A stretch of 54,499 bases of DNA from Bacilli bacterium (GTDB taxonomy: Bacteria > Bacillota_I > Bacilli_A > RF39 > UBA660), in contig JAFRHI010000008.1 in NCBI GenBank assembly GCA_017433415.1, positions 1-54,499 on the forward strand, written 5' to 3'. The notes beneath the pieces were generated by a model. The model was not told where the DNA came from. It saw nothing but the letters and a program-made list of their open reading frames with translations, and did not search any database. Shown here in pieces: positions 1-8,850 of this stretch (within the stretch, counting starts at the first letter, position 1; the number at the start of each line of letters is the position of its first letter). Made by a program: the position numbers and the translations under genes.

Positions 1-329
1 ATTTTTATTTTATTAACTTTAGTGCCTTTAGGTAAATATCCTCTTAATGAATCTGAATTTTGTGGATTGTTTATTATTAAGTAATTAATTATTTTTTTTA
101 TTTTTTCTTCTTCTGTTACTCCTTCTATAAAAACATCTGTTTTTACTAAATAATTATTTTTATTTAATAAATATACTGTATTAGTTGCTAAAGATGTTAT
201 ATCAGTCAATTCTAAGTTTGTTCGCAAAATATTTTTATTATTTGTAGTGGGTATTGTATAAATAGTTAGAATAATAAACATAGTTAGAGTTGTTGCAAAT
301 ATTTTTTTTAAAGCTTTTTGTTTAAGCAT
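1..329 (-). CDS. GerM-type (GerMN domain) protein, 3' end outside window
   Basis: An open frame runs from an ATG at 329 off the left edge, giving 109 residues of the N-terminal part. It starts with a short positively charged stretch and one hydrophobic segment (about residues 8-26), so it is membrane-anchored or exported. From about residue 50 the pattern VYLLNKNNYLV, then a helix rich in E/K, then LRGYLPKGTKVNKIK matches the GerMN domain of the sporulation/germination protein GerM. Known family role: spore envelope and germination in Bacillus. Its position directly downstream of gerE and spoIIIAH on the same strand supports a sporulation role. The start has a modest upstream AGGTGAT. The missing C-terminus means a second GerMN copy cannot be judged. 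Assignment is by motif resemblance only. Confidence 0.6.
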   Translation of the reverse strand, partial: MLKQKALKKIFATTLTMFIILTIYTIPTTNNKNILRTNLELTDITSLATNTVYLLNKNNYLVKTDVFIEGVTEEEKIKKIINYLIINNPQNSDSLRGYLPKGTKVNKIK

Positions 330-352
330 AATATCACCTATAAAATTATATG

Positions 353-374
353 AAAAAACGTACTTTTTAGTACG
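353..374 (-). terminator. Rho-independent terminator after gerE
   Basis: A 6-bp perfect stem (CGTACT/AGTACG) with a four-base loop is followed on the minus strand by a T run. It lies directly after the gerE stop and before the GerM-type gene, so the two may be transcribed separately. Confidence 0.7.
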
Positions 375-376
375 CT

Positions 377-580
377 TTAAATAGATAATTCTTTTAATTT
401 TATTAACTCAACTACAGCACTAGCTCTGCCACTTACTCCTAATTTTTGCATTACGTTAGAGATATGGTTTCTTACGGTTTTTTCGCTTATTCCTAATTTT
501 TCAGAAATATCTTTGGTGTTGTAATTATCTATTAGTAGTTTGAATATTTCTCTTTCTCTAGGAGTTAAAATATTACTCAT
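377..580 (-). CDS. gerE: GerE-like spore regulator (LuxR-type HTH only)
   Basis: This 67-residue protein is a stand-alone LuxR/GerE helix-turn-helix domain. LTPREREIFKLL opens the domain and ISEKTVRNHISNVMQKLGV is the recognition helix region, nearly the same as Bacillus subtilis GerE (74 residues). GerE is the last regulator of the mother-cell programme and modulates sigma-K-dependent coat genes. There is no receiver or sensor domain, which also fits GerE. Neighbours are spoIIIAH upstream and a GerM-type gene downstream. A different solo LuxR regulator is possible, but the recognition helix and the sporulation neighbours make GerE the best reading. Confidence 0.85.
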   Translation of the reverse strand: MSNILTPREREIFKLLIDNYNTKDISEKLGISEKTVRNHISNVMQKLGVSGRASAVVELIKLKELSI

Positions 581-641
581 TTATTATCACCTAAAGTATT
601 TTATGTATATTAAACTCTTTGTTGTGTGTAATTTACCTATT

Positions 642-1145
642 TTATTTTTTTTGAAATTTTACAGTAATATTTTGTCTTTCTTTATATTCTTGTTGGATAC
701 TACGCATTATTTTATTTGCAAGATTTACATCATGTTTATCAGATACACATATAACGGAGATATCTTTATTATTAATTTTAATAAAGCATGCTAGATTTTG
801 TTCTTTTTTTAATTTTTTTTCTAATTTTTCTTCTTTTCCTTGTATTTCATTTAAGTATTTTAATTCTTCATAGGCATTGTTTTTTTCTTCACTTGTTAAT
901 TTATCGTCCATTAATTGTTCTTTTAAAACATCGATTGCTTCTTGTCTTTCTTCTTCTAAACTTACACGCATAGCAACTAACGAACTTTCTTCTTGTACTT
1001 CTTCAAGTACTGCTTCCGAGTCTTTATCAACAAGATCTATTTTTACTTTTTCCAACAAATCGTTTGGCATTGTTATATAATAGACTCCCAATACTAGAAT
1101 TAAACTAAATAATGTTAAAAACCATAGTGTTTGCTTATTTATCAT
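642..1145 (-). CDS. spoIIIAH: Stage III sporulation protein AH
   Basis: The protein has 167 residues with one N-terminal membrane segment (about residues 8-25, ending VYYITMP). An E/K-rich helical linker of about 80 residues follows, then a C-terminal domain (about 110-165) with the ring-building-motif pattern seen in SpoIIIAH (CVSDKHDVNLANKIMRSI). In the family, SpoIIIAH sits in the mother-cell membrane and pairs with forespore SpoIIQ to form the intercellular channel. The start has GGAGG eight bases upstream. Normally it is the last gene of the eight-gene spoIIIA operon. Here the upstream gene is an unrelated membrane/zinc-ribbon protein, so the gene stands apart from any spoIIIAA-AG cluster in this window. 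Confidence 0.85.
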   Translation of the reverse strand: MINKQTLWFLTLFSLILVLGVYYITMPNDLLEKVKIDLVDKDSEAVLEEVQEESSLVAMRVSLEEERQEAIDVLKEQLMDDKLTSEEKNNAYEELKYLNEIQGKEEKLEKKLKKEQNLACFIKINNKDISVICVSDKHDVNLANKIMRSIQQEYKERQNITVKFQKK

Positions 1146-1183
1146 ATAAGGCCTCCATTCAATTAATTATATGAACAAAAAAA

Positions 1184-1207
1184 AAGAATATTCATAAGAA
1201 TATCCTT
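1184..1207 (-). terminator. Terminator after the DUF5684-type gene
   Basis: A ten-pair stem (one G-T) with a TTAT loop is followed on the minus strand by nine T. It overlaps the stop of the upstream gene and separates it from spoIIIAH. Confidence 0.7.
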
Positions 1208-1880
1208 ATTTTAATTGTTTTCCACAACTAGAGCAAAATGCTGTATCTGATGACACAACTGCTCCACAGTTTGGACAAGAATTTGTAGCTTGTAATTGCT
1301 CTGTTGGTTGTAATTGTTCTACAGGCTCACTTGGGCTTTCTGGTTGTTGTGGTTCTTGAGCTGGTTGGTTTTCTGGTTGTTGTGGTGCTTGAGCTGGTTG
1401 ATCTGCAGGTGTATCTTTTTTAAGAATGTTTTCATTAACATATTTCATAACTGGATCATCCATTGGATTAGGGCCTACATAATTTGAATTTTTTCCACCA
1501 AGAATTAGATAAAATATAGGTGCTAAAAGAATTAATCCTACCGCAAATCCTGGATCTTTACCAAAGCTTTTAGCCAAACTTACATTAAATATAACTAAAA
1601 AGTAAATACTTCCAGCAGCACATAATAAAGATCCTATTACTGGGATAACATTTAATACTGTTAAACCAAGAACAATTAGTGGCCAATATTTATATACACC
1701 TATTTTTGTACATAATGTATATTGGTTATACACTGGGATAAGACTCTTCCATCCTTCCTCTCCTGTTTTGTTAATTGTTTTCCACAATCCGATAATTGTT
1801 AAGATACCAAGTACTAATGGTATTAGCATAGCTACACCGAAAATTGCAAAAAATGTTCCTAGAACTGCGTCATCTGTCAC
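1206..1880 (-). CDS. Membrane protein with DUF5684-type core and C-terminal zinc ribbon
   Basis: The 224-residue protein has hydrophobic segments near residues 9-32, 63-85, 88-105 and 113-128. The GWKSLIPVYNQYTL region is typical of DUF5684-like membrane proteins. A proline/glutamine linker (about 158-195) contains near-repeats of QPAQ/PQQPE. The last 25 residues are a zinc ribbon, CPNC-x11-CSSC. The start is a GTG inside the end of the upstream ynbB-like gene, with GGAGG about nine bases before it, so the two are translationally coupled. Function is unknown. The ribbon may bind metal, nucleic acid or a partner, but nothing here shows which. Confidence 0.7.
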   Translation of the reverse strand: MTDDAVLGTFFAIFGVAMLIPLVLGILTIIGLWKTINKTGEEGWKSLIPVYNQYTLCTKIGVYKYWPLIVLGLTVLNVIPVIGSLLCAAGSIYFLVIFNVSLAKSFGKDPGFAVGLILLAPIFYLILGGKNSNYVGPNPMDDPVMKYVNENILKKDTPADQPAQAPQQPENQPAQEPQQPESPSEPVEQLQPTEQLQATNSCPNCGAVVSSDTAFCSSCGKQLK

Positions 1881-3138
1881 TTTTTTCTACCTCCTTTAAT
1901 AATTTTTGAACAGATTTCATGATGCCAAACTTTCCATAGTCATATGTTAGAGATCCTTGCAAATATGCAATATATGGTTCTCTAAGTGGACCATCACATG
2001 ATAACTCAATTGATGATCCTTGAATAAATGAGCCACTTGCCATGACTACCTTATCAGAATATCCTGGCATATCCCATGCTTCAACAACAGCGCCACTATC
2101 AATTGCTGATGCTTCTTGAATTCCTCTTGTGAATTCAATCAATTTATTGGGATCTTTAAAGATAATATTTTGAACGATATCAACACGTTCAGAATTATAT
2201 CTCGGCTCAACTTCATAACCTAACTCCTCTAAAACTTTACTAGCTAGAATTGTCGTTTTAAGAGAAGCTGTGATAGCATTCGGTGCTAAATATATTCCTT
2301 GTAAAATTTGTTTATTAATGCCTAGACTCGGTCCTACTTCTTTTCCTTCTCCAGGTAGTGTCAAACGTTCAGCACAAAGATTTATTAAATCTTTTCGTCC
2401 GACTATATAAGCACCATTAGGAGCAATTCCACCACCAAGATTCTTTATTAGCGAACCAACGACAATATCAGCCCCTACTTCTATTGGTTCTTTGTCACTT
2501 ACAAATTCACAATAGCAATTATCTATCATTATAATTATATCATTATCTATTTGTTTAATAAAGGAAATTATTTTTTCAACTTTGTCTAAAGAAATACTTT
2601 TTCTAGTAGAATAGCCCTTACTTCTTTGTATTTCTATTACTTTAACTTTATTCTTAGAAATAAATTCTTTTATCTTTTCATAGTCAAAATCATCATTTAT
2701 TAAATCAATTTCATGGTATTTAACTCCATAACTTTTTAAAGAGCTTGGGTTTTCTTTAATACCAATTACTTCGTCTAATGTATCATAGGGTTTTCCACTA
2801 ATACTTAATAAAAGATCATTGGGTCTTAGAAGTGCGAATAAACAAACGGTTAAAGCATGAGAACCAGAAATAAATTGTCCACGTACAAGGGCATCCTCTG
2901 CTTTGAAAATATCTTTAAATATTTTTTCGATTGTTTCTCGACCTAGATCGTTATAACCATACCCTGTTGTTTCATTAAAACAAGATTCATTTACTCGATT
3001 TTTGTGAAAGCTATTTAATACTTTCATACTATTGATAGTACAAATTTCATCAACTAATTTAAATTGTTTTGAACAGGCATTTTCACAATTATTAACTAAA
3101 TCTACTAGGCTTTTATTTATACCTAATTCTTCATACAT
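1870..3138 (-). CDS. ynbB: PLP enzyme of the methionine gamma-lyase/YnbB 'aluminium resistance' family
   Basis: The 422-residue protein has a fold-type I PLP layout. The GSHALTVCLFALLRPNDLLL region (about 92-111) would bind the cofactor phosphate, IIIMIDNCYCEF (about 201-212) holds the ring-stacking Asp, and the probable Schiff-base lysine is K232 in GSLIKNLGGGIAP. The N-terminal GYGYNDLGRETIE motif and the overall length match the YnbB family, often named aluminium resistance protein. The actual reaction is not established for most members; C-S lyase chemistry is inferred from fold relatives. It ends in TGA overlapping the next gene. Confidence 0.82.
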   Translation of the reverse strand: MYEELGINKSLVDLVNNCENACSKQFKLVDEICTINSMKVLNSFHKNRVNESCFNETTGYGYNDLGRETIEKIFKDIFKAEDALVRGQFISGSHALTVCLFALLRPNDLLLSISGKPYDTLDEVIGIKENPSSLKSYGVKYHEIDLINDDFDYEKIKEFISKNKVKVIEIQRSKGYSTRKSISLDKVEKIISFIKQIDNDIIIMIDNCYCEFVSDKEPIEVGADIVVGSLIKNLGGGIAPNGAYIVGRKDLINLCAERLTLPGEGKEVGPSLGINKQILQGIYLAPNAITASLKTTILASKVLEELGYEVEPRYNSERVDIVQNIIFKDPNKLIEFTRGIQEASAIDSGAVVEAWDMPGYSDKVVMASGSFIQGSSIELSCDGPLREPYIAYLQGSLTYDYGKFGIMKSVQKLLKEVEKSDR

Positions 3139-3147
3139 GTTATCACC

Positions 3148-3891
3148 TCAAGCATTATATTTTCCACCATCTACTCTTATAATAGAGTCATTGATATAGT
3201 CTGATTTTGAACTTGCAAGAAAGACTACAACTTTGGCAATTTCCTCGGCCTCAGCAAATCTTCCTAATAATATTTTCTTTTTTTCAGCATTTATTTGTTC
3301 ATAAGTAAGTCCTTTGTTCATAGCTGTTTTTACCCAACCCGGGGCTACGCAGTTAACATTAATAAATGGTGCAAACTCACGAGCTAAATTATGGGTTAAG
3401 GAAACTACTCCTGCTTTTGAAGCATCATAATCACAGCTTTCAGGATAATATGTATCAAAAGCATTTGTTGATGAAATATTGATAATTTTTCCTTGTTTAG
3501 CATTTAGCATTATTTTTCCTACATATTTACTGCAAAGATAAGTACCAATTAGATTTACATCAAGTATTCTTTTGAATTCTTTTATATTTTTATCTAATAA
3601 CAAGCTATCTCTACTTACTCCAGCATTATTTACTAAGATATCAATACCACCAAAATGATCAACAATGGTATTAACCATATTTTCAACTTCATCTTCTTTG
3701 GAGACATCACATTTTATGGTTAAAACATCTACTTGATATGTTTCTTTAATGTGTTTTTCTAAGTTCTTAGCCTCTTCTTCATGATGACAATAATTTATAA
3801 CTACATTAACACCAAGTTTTGCAAATTCTTCAACACAAGAAGCACCTATACCACGATTACTACCTGTTACTAAAGCAACCTTTTTACTCAT
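3148..3891 (-). CDS. SDR-family oxidoreductase, FabG-like
   Basis: The 247-residue protein is a classical short-chain dehydrogenase. It shows the dinucleotide-binding TGSNRGIG (about 9-16), NNAG (about 88-91), the catalytic Ser in ISSTN, and a YxxxK dyad in YDASK. RVDGG near the C-terminus is typical of FabG and related 3-oxoacyl-ACP reductases. NADPH-dependent reduction of a 3-oxoacyl thioester is one possibility. However, it is not in a fab cluster, so the substrate may be different. The start has AGGAGTG upstream, and the gap to the ynbB-like gene is nine bases, so they are probably cotranscribed. Confidence 0.8.
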   Translation of the reverse strand: MSKKVALVTGSNRGIGASCVEEFAKLGVNVVINYCHHEEEAKNLEKHIKETYQVDVLTIKCDVSKEDEVENMVNTIVDHFGGIDILVNNAGVSRDSLLLDKNIKEFKRILDVNLIGTYLCSKYVGKIMLNAKQGKIINISSTNAFDTYYPESCDYDASKAGVVSLTHNLAREFAPFINVNCVAPGWVKTAMNKGLTYEQINAEKKKILLGRFAEAEEIAKVVVFLASSKSDYINDSIIRVDGGKYNA

Positions 3892-3901
3892 GAAATCACT
3901 C

Positions 3902-4324
3902 CTAATTACTTAATCCATAATTTTCAATGAAACTATTTAAATCTTCTCCATCAGTTATATCAACTAATGTTGCATATAAACTCCCCTCTTCTATATACAT
4001 CAATGTAGGGATAACAACATCTTTTCTAGTTATTGATAATTCTTGAAGATATTCCTGGTATTCAAACTTTTTACTAGCATCTAGTTTATAGTACTTGACG
4101 TCATTATTAGAAAGAATATTTTCTATCTTTTTACATTTTTTACAATCGGGACTAGTGATGAATACTAGCATTGTTTCTTTTTTATTAATTTTTTTTACTA
4201 TTTTTGATGAACCAACATCAAATTTATTAACGAATAATAAAATTGTAGGTATTAAAAACACTATTATGATTAATACACTAAGTAAAAATTTATTTCTTAA
4301 ATCTATAAAATCTGGATCGTTCAT
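3902..4324 (-). CDS. Membrane-anchored thioredoxin-like protein (CKKC)
   Basis: About 140 residues. One N-terminal membrane segment (about 12-33) is followed by a small thioredoxin-like domain with VFITSPDCKKCKKIENIL, where the CxxC is the predicted redox pair. A cis-proline-like IPTLMYIEEG follows about 45 residues later. Topology puts the domain outside, or facing the membrane, if the N-terminus is inside. I chose the ATG at 4324 because AGGTG lies six bases upstream; a GTG three codons earlier overlaps that ribosome site. It precedes the SDR gene by ten bases and is probably the first gene of this operon. The substrate is unknown. Confidence 0.6.
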   Translation of the reverse strand: MNDPDFIDLRNKFLLSVLIIIVFLIPTILLFVNKFDVGSSKIVKKINKKETMLVFITSPDCKKCKKIENILSNNDVKYYKLDASKKFEYQEYLQELSITRKDVVIPTLMYIEEGSLYATLVDITDGEDLNSFIENYGLSN

Positions 4325-4360
4325 GTTTTTCACCTATTATGATTTTACTACATAATTATT

Positions 4361-4388
4361 AAAAAAGGAAGATTACTCTTCCTTTTTA
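4361..4388. terminator. Bidirectional-looking hairpin between ileS and the thioredoxin-like gene
   Basis: A GGAAGA/TCTTCC stem is flanked by A and T runs on both strands. It lies between the ileS terminator and the start of the next minus-strand operon. Confidence 0.55.
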
Positions 4389-4429
4389 TTAATTTAAGTG
4401 ATCGATATTTTGTTTTTTTAATACATTAA

Positions 4430-4457
4430 AAAAGTATAGTTTTTAACTATACTTTTT
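4430..4457 (-). terminator. ileS terminator
   Basis: The AAAGTATAG/CTATACTTT stem includes the ileS stop codon and runs into a T tract on the minus strand. Confidence 0.8.
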
Positions 4458-7400
4458 CTACCTTGATATAGGCTTCTTCATCATTAAGCATACATTTTGC
4501 CTTTAATCTATTATTTTTAACTAGCTCATCACCTAGTACTTCACCCATGACGTAGTCATAATATTTTTCTAACATTTCTTCTACTTTTGGTGTTCCTTTG
4601 TAATGTACTTTAATGTGATCTGTAATGACAAAGTCTGCTTCTTTTCTTAGGCTTTGAACTTTACGAACAAATTCACGAGCTAATCCTTCTAAGATTAATT
4701 CATCAGTAAGTTCTGTGTCTAATACTACACAAGTACGAGCAGATGAAGCTGAAGCAAATCCTTCTTTTTGTTTTAAAGAAATTAAGACATTTTCTGGTGT
4801 TAGGGTAAAGTCTTCTCCAGCTAATTTAACTGTTAAGCTGCCCTCGCTAATTTTTTGAATTTCTTTACTTGTAAGGTTTGCTAAAACTTGTTGTAAGTCT
4901 TTTATTTTTGGTCCTAGTTCTTTACCCAAAACTTTAAAGTCTGGTTTAACGATATATTCTAGATACTCTGTCATATCTTCTTTGAATAGAACTTCTTTTA
5001 CATTTAATTCTTCTTGGATTACTGGTAATAAATCACCGATAATCATTTGATCACTCTTTGGAAGAATTAAACTGTTTATTGGTTGACGTACCTTTATATT
5101 TGCTTCTTCACGAGCAAATCTTCCAAGTGAACAGATATCTCTTACTAAATCCATTCTTTCTTCTACTGCTTCATCAATTAATTCAGCAACTTCATTTGGC
5201 ATATCAGTTAAGTGAACTGATTCTTCGCCTGTTAATTTTGTATAGATTTCTTCTGTTATGAATGGTGTAAGTGGAGCACATAATTTACATAATGCTACTA
5301 AAACTTCATAAGTAGTTAAATAAACTGCTTTTTTACTTTCAGTAAGTTCTGAATCCCAGAATCTTCTTCTATTACTTCTAATATACCAGTTAGACAAATC
5401 ATCATTTAAGAATGGTACGATTAATCTAGCTACCTTATTTAGATCGTATTCTTTATAACCTTCATTTACTTCTTTGATTAATTTATTTAATTTAGAAATT
5501 AACCATCTATCAATTAGTTCTCTATCTTTAACTGGGATATCATATTCTCTTGGATCGATATTATCAGCATTAGCATACATTTCAAAGAATGAATAAGCAT
5601 TTTTGAATGTTGAAATATACTTTGAATAGATTTCTTTTAGTCCATCAACATCAAATTTTAATGGTGTCCATACAGGTGATGCATATAGCATATAAAATCT
5701 TACTGTATCAGCGCCATATTCTTCCATTATTTCAAATGGTGATAAGGCGTTTCCACGTGACTTATGCATTTTTTGACCATGTTTATCTAGTAATAAGTCA
5801 TTTACTAAACAATTTTTAAATGAAGATTTTCCAGTTACAAAGACTGATACAACTATTAGTGAATAGAACCATCCTCTAGTTTGATCAATTCCTTCAGATA
5901 TGAAATCCGCTGGAAATTGTTCTTCAAATAATTCTTTGTTTTCAAATGGATAATGGTATTGAGCAAATGGCATTGCCCCAGAATCAAACCAACAATCTAT
6001 TACATCTTTAATACGTGTCATTTGTTTTCCACATTTTGGACAAACTATATGAATATCGTCAACGAACGGTCTATGTAATTCTATTGATTCATCAATATCT
6101 TCTACAGCTCTTTCAACTAATTCTTTTCTTGAACCAATCATTTCTTCATGACCACATTCACATCTCCATAGTGGTATTGGCGTTCCCCAATATCTGTTTC
6201 TAGAGATTGCCCAATCATTCATATTTTCAAGCCAGTTTCCAAAACGTTTTTCACCAACGAATGATGGATACCAATTAATCTTTTTGTTTTCTTCAATTAT
6301 CTCTTCTTTTAAATCTGTTGTTCTAATGTATAGAGATGGTTTTGAATAATAAACAAGTGGTGTTTTACATCTCCAGCAATGTGGATAGTCATGAGTAATT
6401 CTTTGTTTCTTAAACAATTTATCTTCATCAGCTAAATATTTAACAATTTCTGTTTCTAGTTCAGGGTCAACAACAAGTCTTCCTTTCCATGGTCCTTCTG
6501 TAAAGCAACCATCTTCTCCAACAGGATTAAAGATTGCTAAATCATATTTTAAACCAACTTCATAGTCATCTTGACCAAAAGCAGGTGCAGTATGAACGAT
6601 TCCAGTACCATCATCCATTGTAACGTATTCATCACAAGCTACAATAAAGGCCTTTTTATTTTTTGGAGCTTTTAAGATTGGCATTAATTGTTCATATTCA
6701 CGATACTCTAAATCTTTACCAAGATATTCTTCAACTACCTCATAGCCATCTCCTAATACTTTATCAGCTAGTGCTTTAGCAATTATGAAGTTATATCCTC
6801 TAGAGAAGCATTTTACATAGGTTTCATTTGGATTTACAACTAGGGCAATATTAGATAATAATGTCCAAGGAGTTGTTGTCCAAGCTAGGTAATATGTATT
6901 TTCTTCATCTTTAGCTTTAAATGGTACATATACTGTAGTAACTGGAATTTCTTTATATCCTTGTGATACTTCATGAGATGCAAGTCCAGTACCACATCTT
7001 GGGCACCAAGGTACTACTTTTAGTCCATCATAGATGTGTCCTTCATCAAAAATTTTCTTTAATATCCACCATTCAGTTTCAATATAATTATTATCATACG
7101 TTACATATGGATGTTTTAAATCAATGAATTGTCCCATTTCTTTTGTAAATTTAGTAAAATATTCTTCATTTTTCCAAACACTTTCACGACATTTTTGATT
7201 AAATTCTTTGATACCATATTTTTCGATATCGCCTTTTTCAGTAAAGCCTAGTTCTTTTTCTACTTGAACTTCAACTGGTAATCCATGGGTATCCCAACCT
7301 ACTTTTCTAACTACTCTGTTACCTGACATAGTACGATATTTACATACTGTATCTTTTAATAATTTAGCCATAATATGATGTACTCCTGGCATACCATTAG

Positions 7401-7548
7401 CTGTTGCTGGGCCATCATAGAAGACATAATTTTCGTGACCTTTTCTATTTTCAATACTTTTTTCAAATATTTTGTGATCTTCAAAATATTTACTATATTT
7501 TTGTTCTACTTGATTTATTTTTCCTTGTTCTAATTTTTTAAATTTCAT
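4447..7548 (-). CDS. ileS: Isoleucyl-tRNA synthetase, eukaryote-like type 2
   Basis: A class I aminoacyl-tRNA synthetase of about 1033 residues. The HIGH-equivalent is GMPGVHHIMAKLL (near residue 55) and the KMSKS-equivalent is GQKMHKSRGNALSP (near 592). It has a full editing domain and a Cys-rich PWCPRCGTGLASHE. The WILKKIFDEGHIYDGLKV segment and the lack of the short C-terminal zinc finger of the Staphylococcus/E. coli chromosomal type place it with IleRS type 2, the clade often tolerant of mupirocin. I chose the ATG at 7548 (AAAGGAG eight bases upstream) over a GTG three codons earlier. It is the second gene of a T-box operon, 13 bases after the antiporter gene. Confidence 0.95.
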   Translation of the reverse strand: MKFKKLEQGKINQVEQKYSKYFEDHKIFEKSIENRKGHENYVFYDGPATANGMPGVHHIMAKLLKDTVCKYRTMSGNRVVRKVGWDTHGLPVEVQVEKELGFTEKGDIEKYGIKEFNQKCRESVWKNEEYFTKFTKEMGQFIDLKHPYVTYDNNYIETEWWILKKIFDEGHIYDGLKVVPWCPRCGTGLASHEVSQGYKEIPVTTVYVPFKAKDEENTYYLAWTTTPWTLLSNIALVVNPNETYVKCFSRGYNFIIAKALADKVLGDGYEVVEEYLGKDLEYREYEQLMPILKAPKNKKAFIVACDEYVTMDDGTGIVHTAPAFGQDDYEVGLKYDLAIFNPVGEDGCFTEGPWKGRLVVDPELETEIVKYLADEDKLFKKQRITHDYPHCWRCKTPLVYYSKPSLYIRTTDLKEEIIEENKKINWYPSFVGEKRFGNWLENMNDWAISRNRYWGTPIPLWRCECGHEEMIGSRKELVERAVEDIDESIELHRPFVDDIHIVCPKCGKQMTRIKDVIDCWFDSGAMPFAQYHYPFENKELFEEQFPADFISEGIDQTRGWFYSLIVVSVFVTGKSSFKNCLVNDLLLDKHGQKMHKSRGNALSPFEIMEEYGADTVRFYMLYASPVWTPLKFDVDGLKEIYSKYISTFKNAYSFFEMYANADNIDPREYDIPVKDRELIDRWLISKLNKLIKEVNEGYKEYDLNKVARLIVPFLNDDLSNWYIRSNRRRFWDSELTESKKAVYLTTYEVLVALCKLCAPLTPFITEEIYTKLTGEESVHLTDMPNEVAELIDEAVEERMDLVRDICSLGRFAREEANIKVRQPINSLILPKSDQMIIGDLLPVIQEELNVKEVLFKEDMTEYLEYIVKPDFKVLGKELGPKIKDLQQVLANLTSKEIQKISEGSLTVKLAGEDFTLTPENVLISLKQKEGFASASSARTCVVLDTELTDELILEGLAREFVRKVQSLRKEADFVITDHIKVHYKGTPKVEEMLEKYYDYVMGEVLGDELVKNNRLKAKCMLNDEEAYIKVEKV

Positions 7549-7561
7549 ATTCTTCACTCCT

Positions 7562-8515
7562 TTAATTCAATAAAACATAACTATAATATGTAATAAATAA
7601 TAATAAAAATGTAATTCCTTCTCTTTTAGTAATTTTATAATCATTAAAAGAAAACATAAATAACAATACTGAGGCAATAATCATTACTATTAAATCGATA
7701 TAGCTAAAACTAATTATACTAATACCACCAAGTATTGTTACTGGTAGTCCAATAACTACTCCAATATTGAAAATGTTACTTCCTACAACATTTCCAATGG
7801 CAATATCATATTCTCCTTTTTTAGTAGCTGTAAGACTTGTTACTAATTCTGGTAGAGATGTACCAAAAGCTATAATAGTAAGAGCAATTACTCTCTCACT
7901 CACTCCTATGGTAGTTGCTAATTCTACTGCAGATGTTACAACAAAGTGACTTCCAATAATTATTGAAATTGTTCCAACTATTGTATAAAGAATTGCAGTA
8001 GATAGAGGTGTTTTCTTTTTTTCATATTCCTTAAGATTATTATTTTTTCTTGCCATGGCAATTAAGTAATAAATAAATACTAAAAAGAATAATAATATTA
8101 CAATGCCATCGCCTCTTGTAAAGCTATTAACCATACTCTTATCAATCATCCTATCAGACAATAAAATGGCAAAAGCAATTGTAATAAGCATCGTGATAGG
8201 GAGTTCTTTCTTAACAGTAGTATTTTTTACTGTTAATGGATGAATAGTACTACATGCACCTAATATTAAAAGAATATTTAATATATTGCTACCAATAACG
8301 TTTCCTAAAACGATGTCTCCACTTTCTATCAACAATGATTTAACACTTACAGCAAATTCTGGAGCACTTGTTCCAAATGCCACAATTGTTAATCCTATTA
8401 ATAGTTTAGGCATTTTAAAACTATCAGCTATTCCACTAGCACCATCTACAAAGATATCAGCACCTTTTATTAAGATAATAAATCCTAAAACTAATAAAAT
8501 TGTATTAATTAACAT
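7562..8515 (-). CDS. Calcium/sodium antiporter, CaCA (YrbG-like) family
   Basis: About 317 residues, with ten or so hydrophobic segments in two inverted halves. Each half has the CaCA alpha-repeat: LTIVAFGTSAPEFAVS then GNVIGSNILNI in the first, LTIIAFGTSLPELVTS then GNVVGSNIFNI in the second. The acidic residues in these repeats bind cation in the family. It probably exchanges Ca2+ or another cation for Na+ or H+ across the membrane. The ATG at 8515 is preferred because GGGGAGG is just upstream; an in-frame start 17 codons earlier would begin inside the T-box 3' region. It lies between the T-box and ileS, an unusual insertion into an aminoacylation-controlled operon. Confidence 0.88.
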   Translation of the reverse strand: MLINTILLVLGFIILIKGADIFVDGASGIADSFKMPKLLIGLTIVAFGTSAPEFAVSVKSLLIESGDIVLGNVIGSNILNILLILGACSTIHPLTVKNTTVKKELPITMLITIAFAILLSDRMIDKSMVNSFTRGDGIVILLFFLVFIYYLIAMARKNNNLKEYEKKKTPLSTAILYTIVGTISIIIGSHFVVTSAVELATTIGVSERVIALTIIAFGTSLPELVTSLTATKKGEYDIAIGNVVGSNIFNIGVVIGLPVTILGGISIISFSYIDLIVMIIASVLLFMFSFNDYKITKREGITFLLLFITYYSYVLLN

Positions 8516-8552
8516 ACTCCCTCCCCTTTTAAATTCTATGATATGAATAAAT

Positions 8553-8767
8553 AAAAAGAACTTCATCCCTAAGGACGAAATTCTCGTGGTACCACCTTAA
8601 TTCATAAGCTTAACTTATCTTGAAACTATAACGCGTTACCGTATTTATCTTATCCATAAATCACATTTGAAAGTGATCCGAAATGTAATACTTATTATTC
8701 CCTTTCACCAGGTAGGAACTCTCTATAAACTTTCATACATTTCCGTCTTTCGCATTTGTTTTACAAG
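8553..8767 (-). promoter_or_regulatory. T-box leader (predicted tRNA-Ile sensing)
   Basis: Read on the minus strand, the leader ends with the antiterminator T-box AAGGTGGTACCACG (8585-8598). The terminator hairpin GAATTTCGTCC...GGGATGAAGTTC with its T run follows at 8553-8583. The upstream part forms a long stem I. An ATT triplet at 8687-8689, in the unpaired stretch on the 3' side of stem I, is the likely isoleucine specifier. Uncharged tRNA pairing would prevent termination and switch on the antiporter and ileS. The T-box itself is certain; the specifier is inferred from the downstream gene. Confidence 0.92.
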
Positions 8768-8771
8768 GAAT

Positions 8772-8800
8772 AATATAACATACTTTTTTTTGTTTTACAA
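8772..8800 (-). promoter_or_regulatory. Sigma-A-type promoter of the T-box operon
   Basis: TTGTAA, 17-base spacer, TATATT on the minus strand. It is placed so that transcription starts just before the T-box stem I. Confidence 0.7.
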
Positions 8801-8825
8801 CACAATTTTATAAATTATTATATGT

Positions 8826-8850
8826 AAAAGGATAGTCATTTTGACTATCC
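8826..8850 (-). terminator. Terminator after the divIVA-like gene
   Basis: A nine-pair stem GGATAGTCA/TGACTATCC contains the stop codon of the upstream gene. The following minus-strand T run is short (TTTT). Confidence 0.6.
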
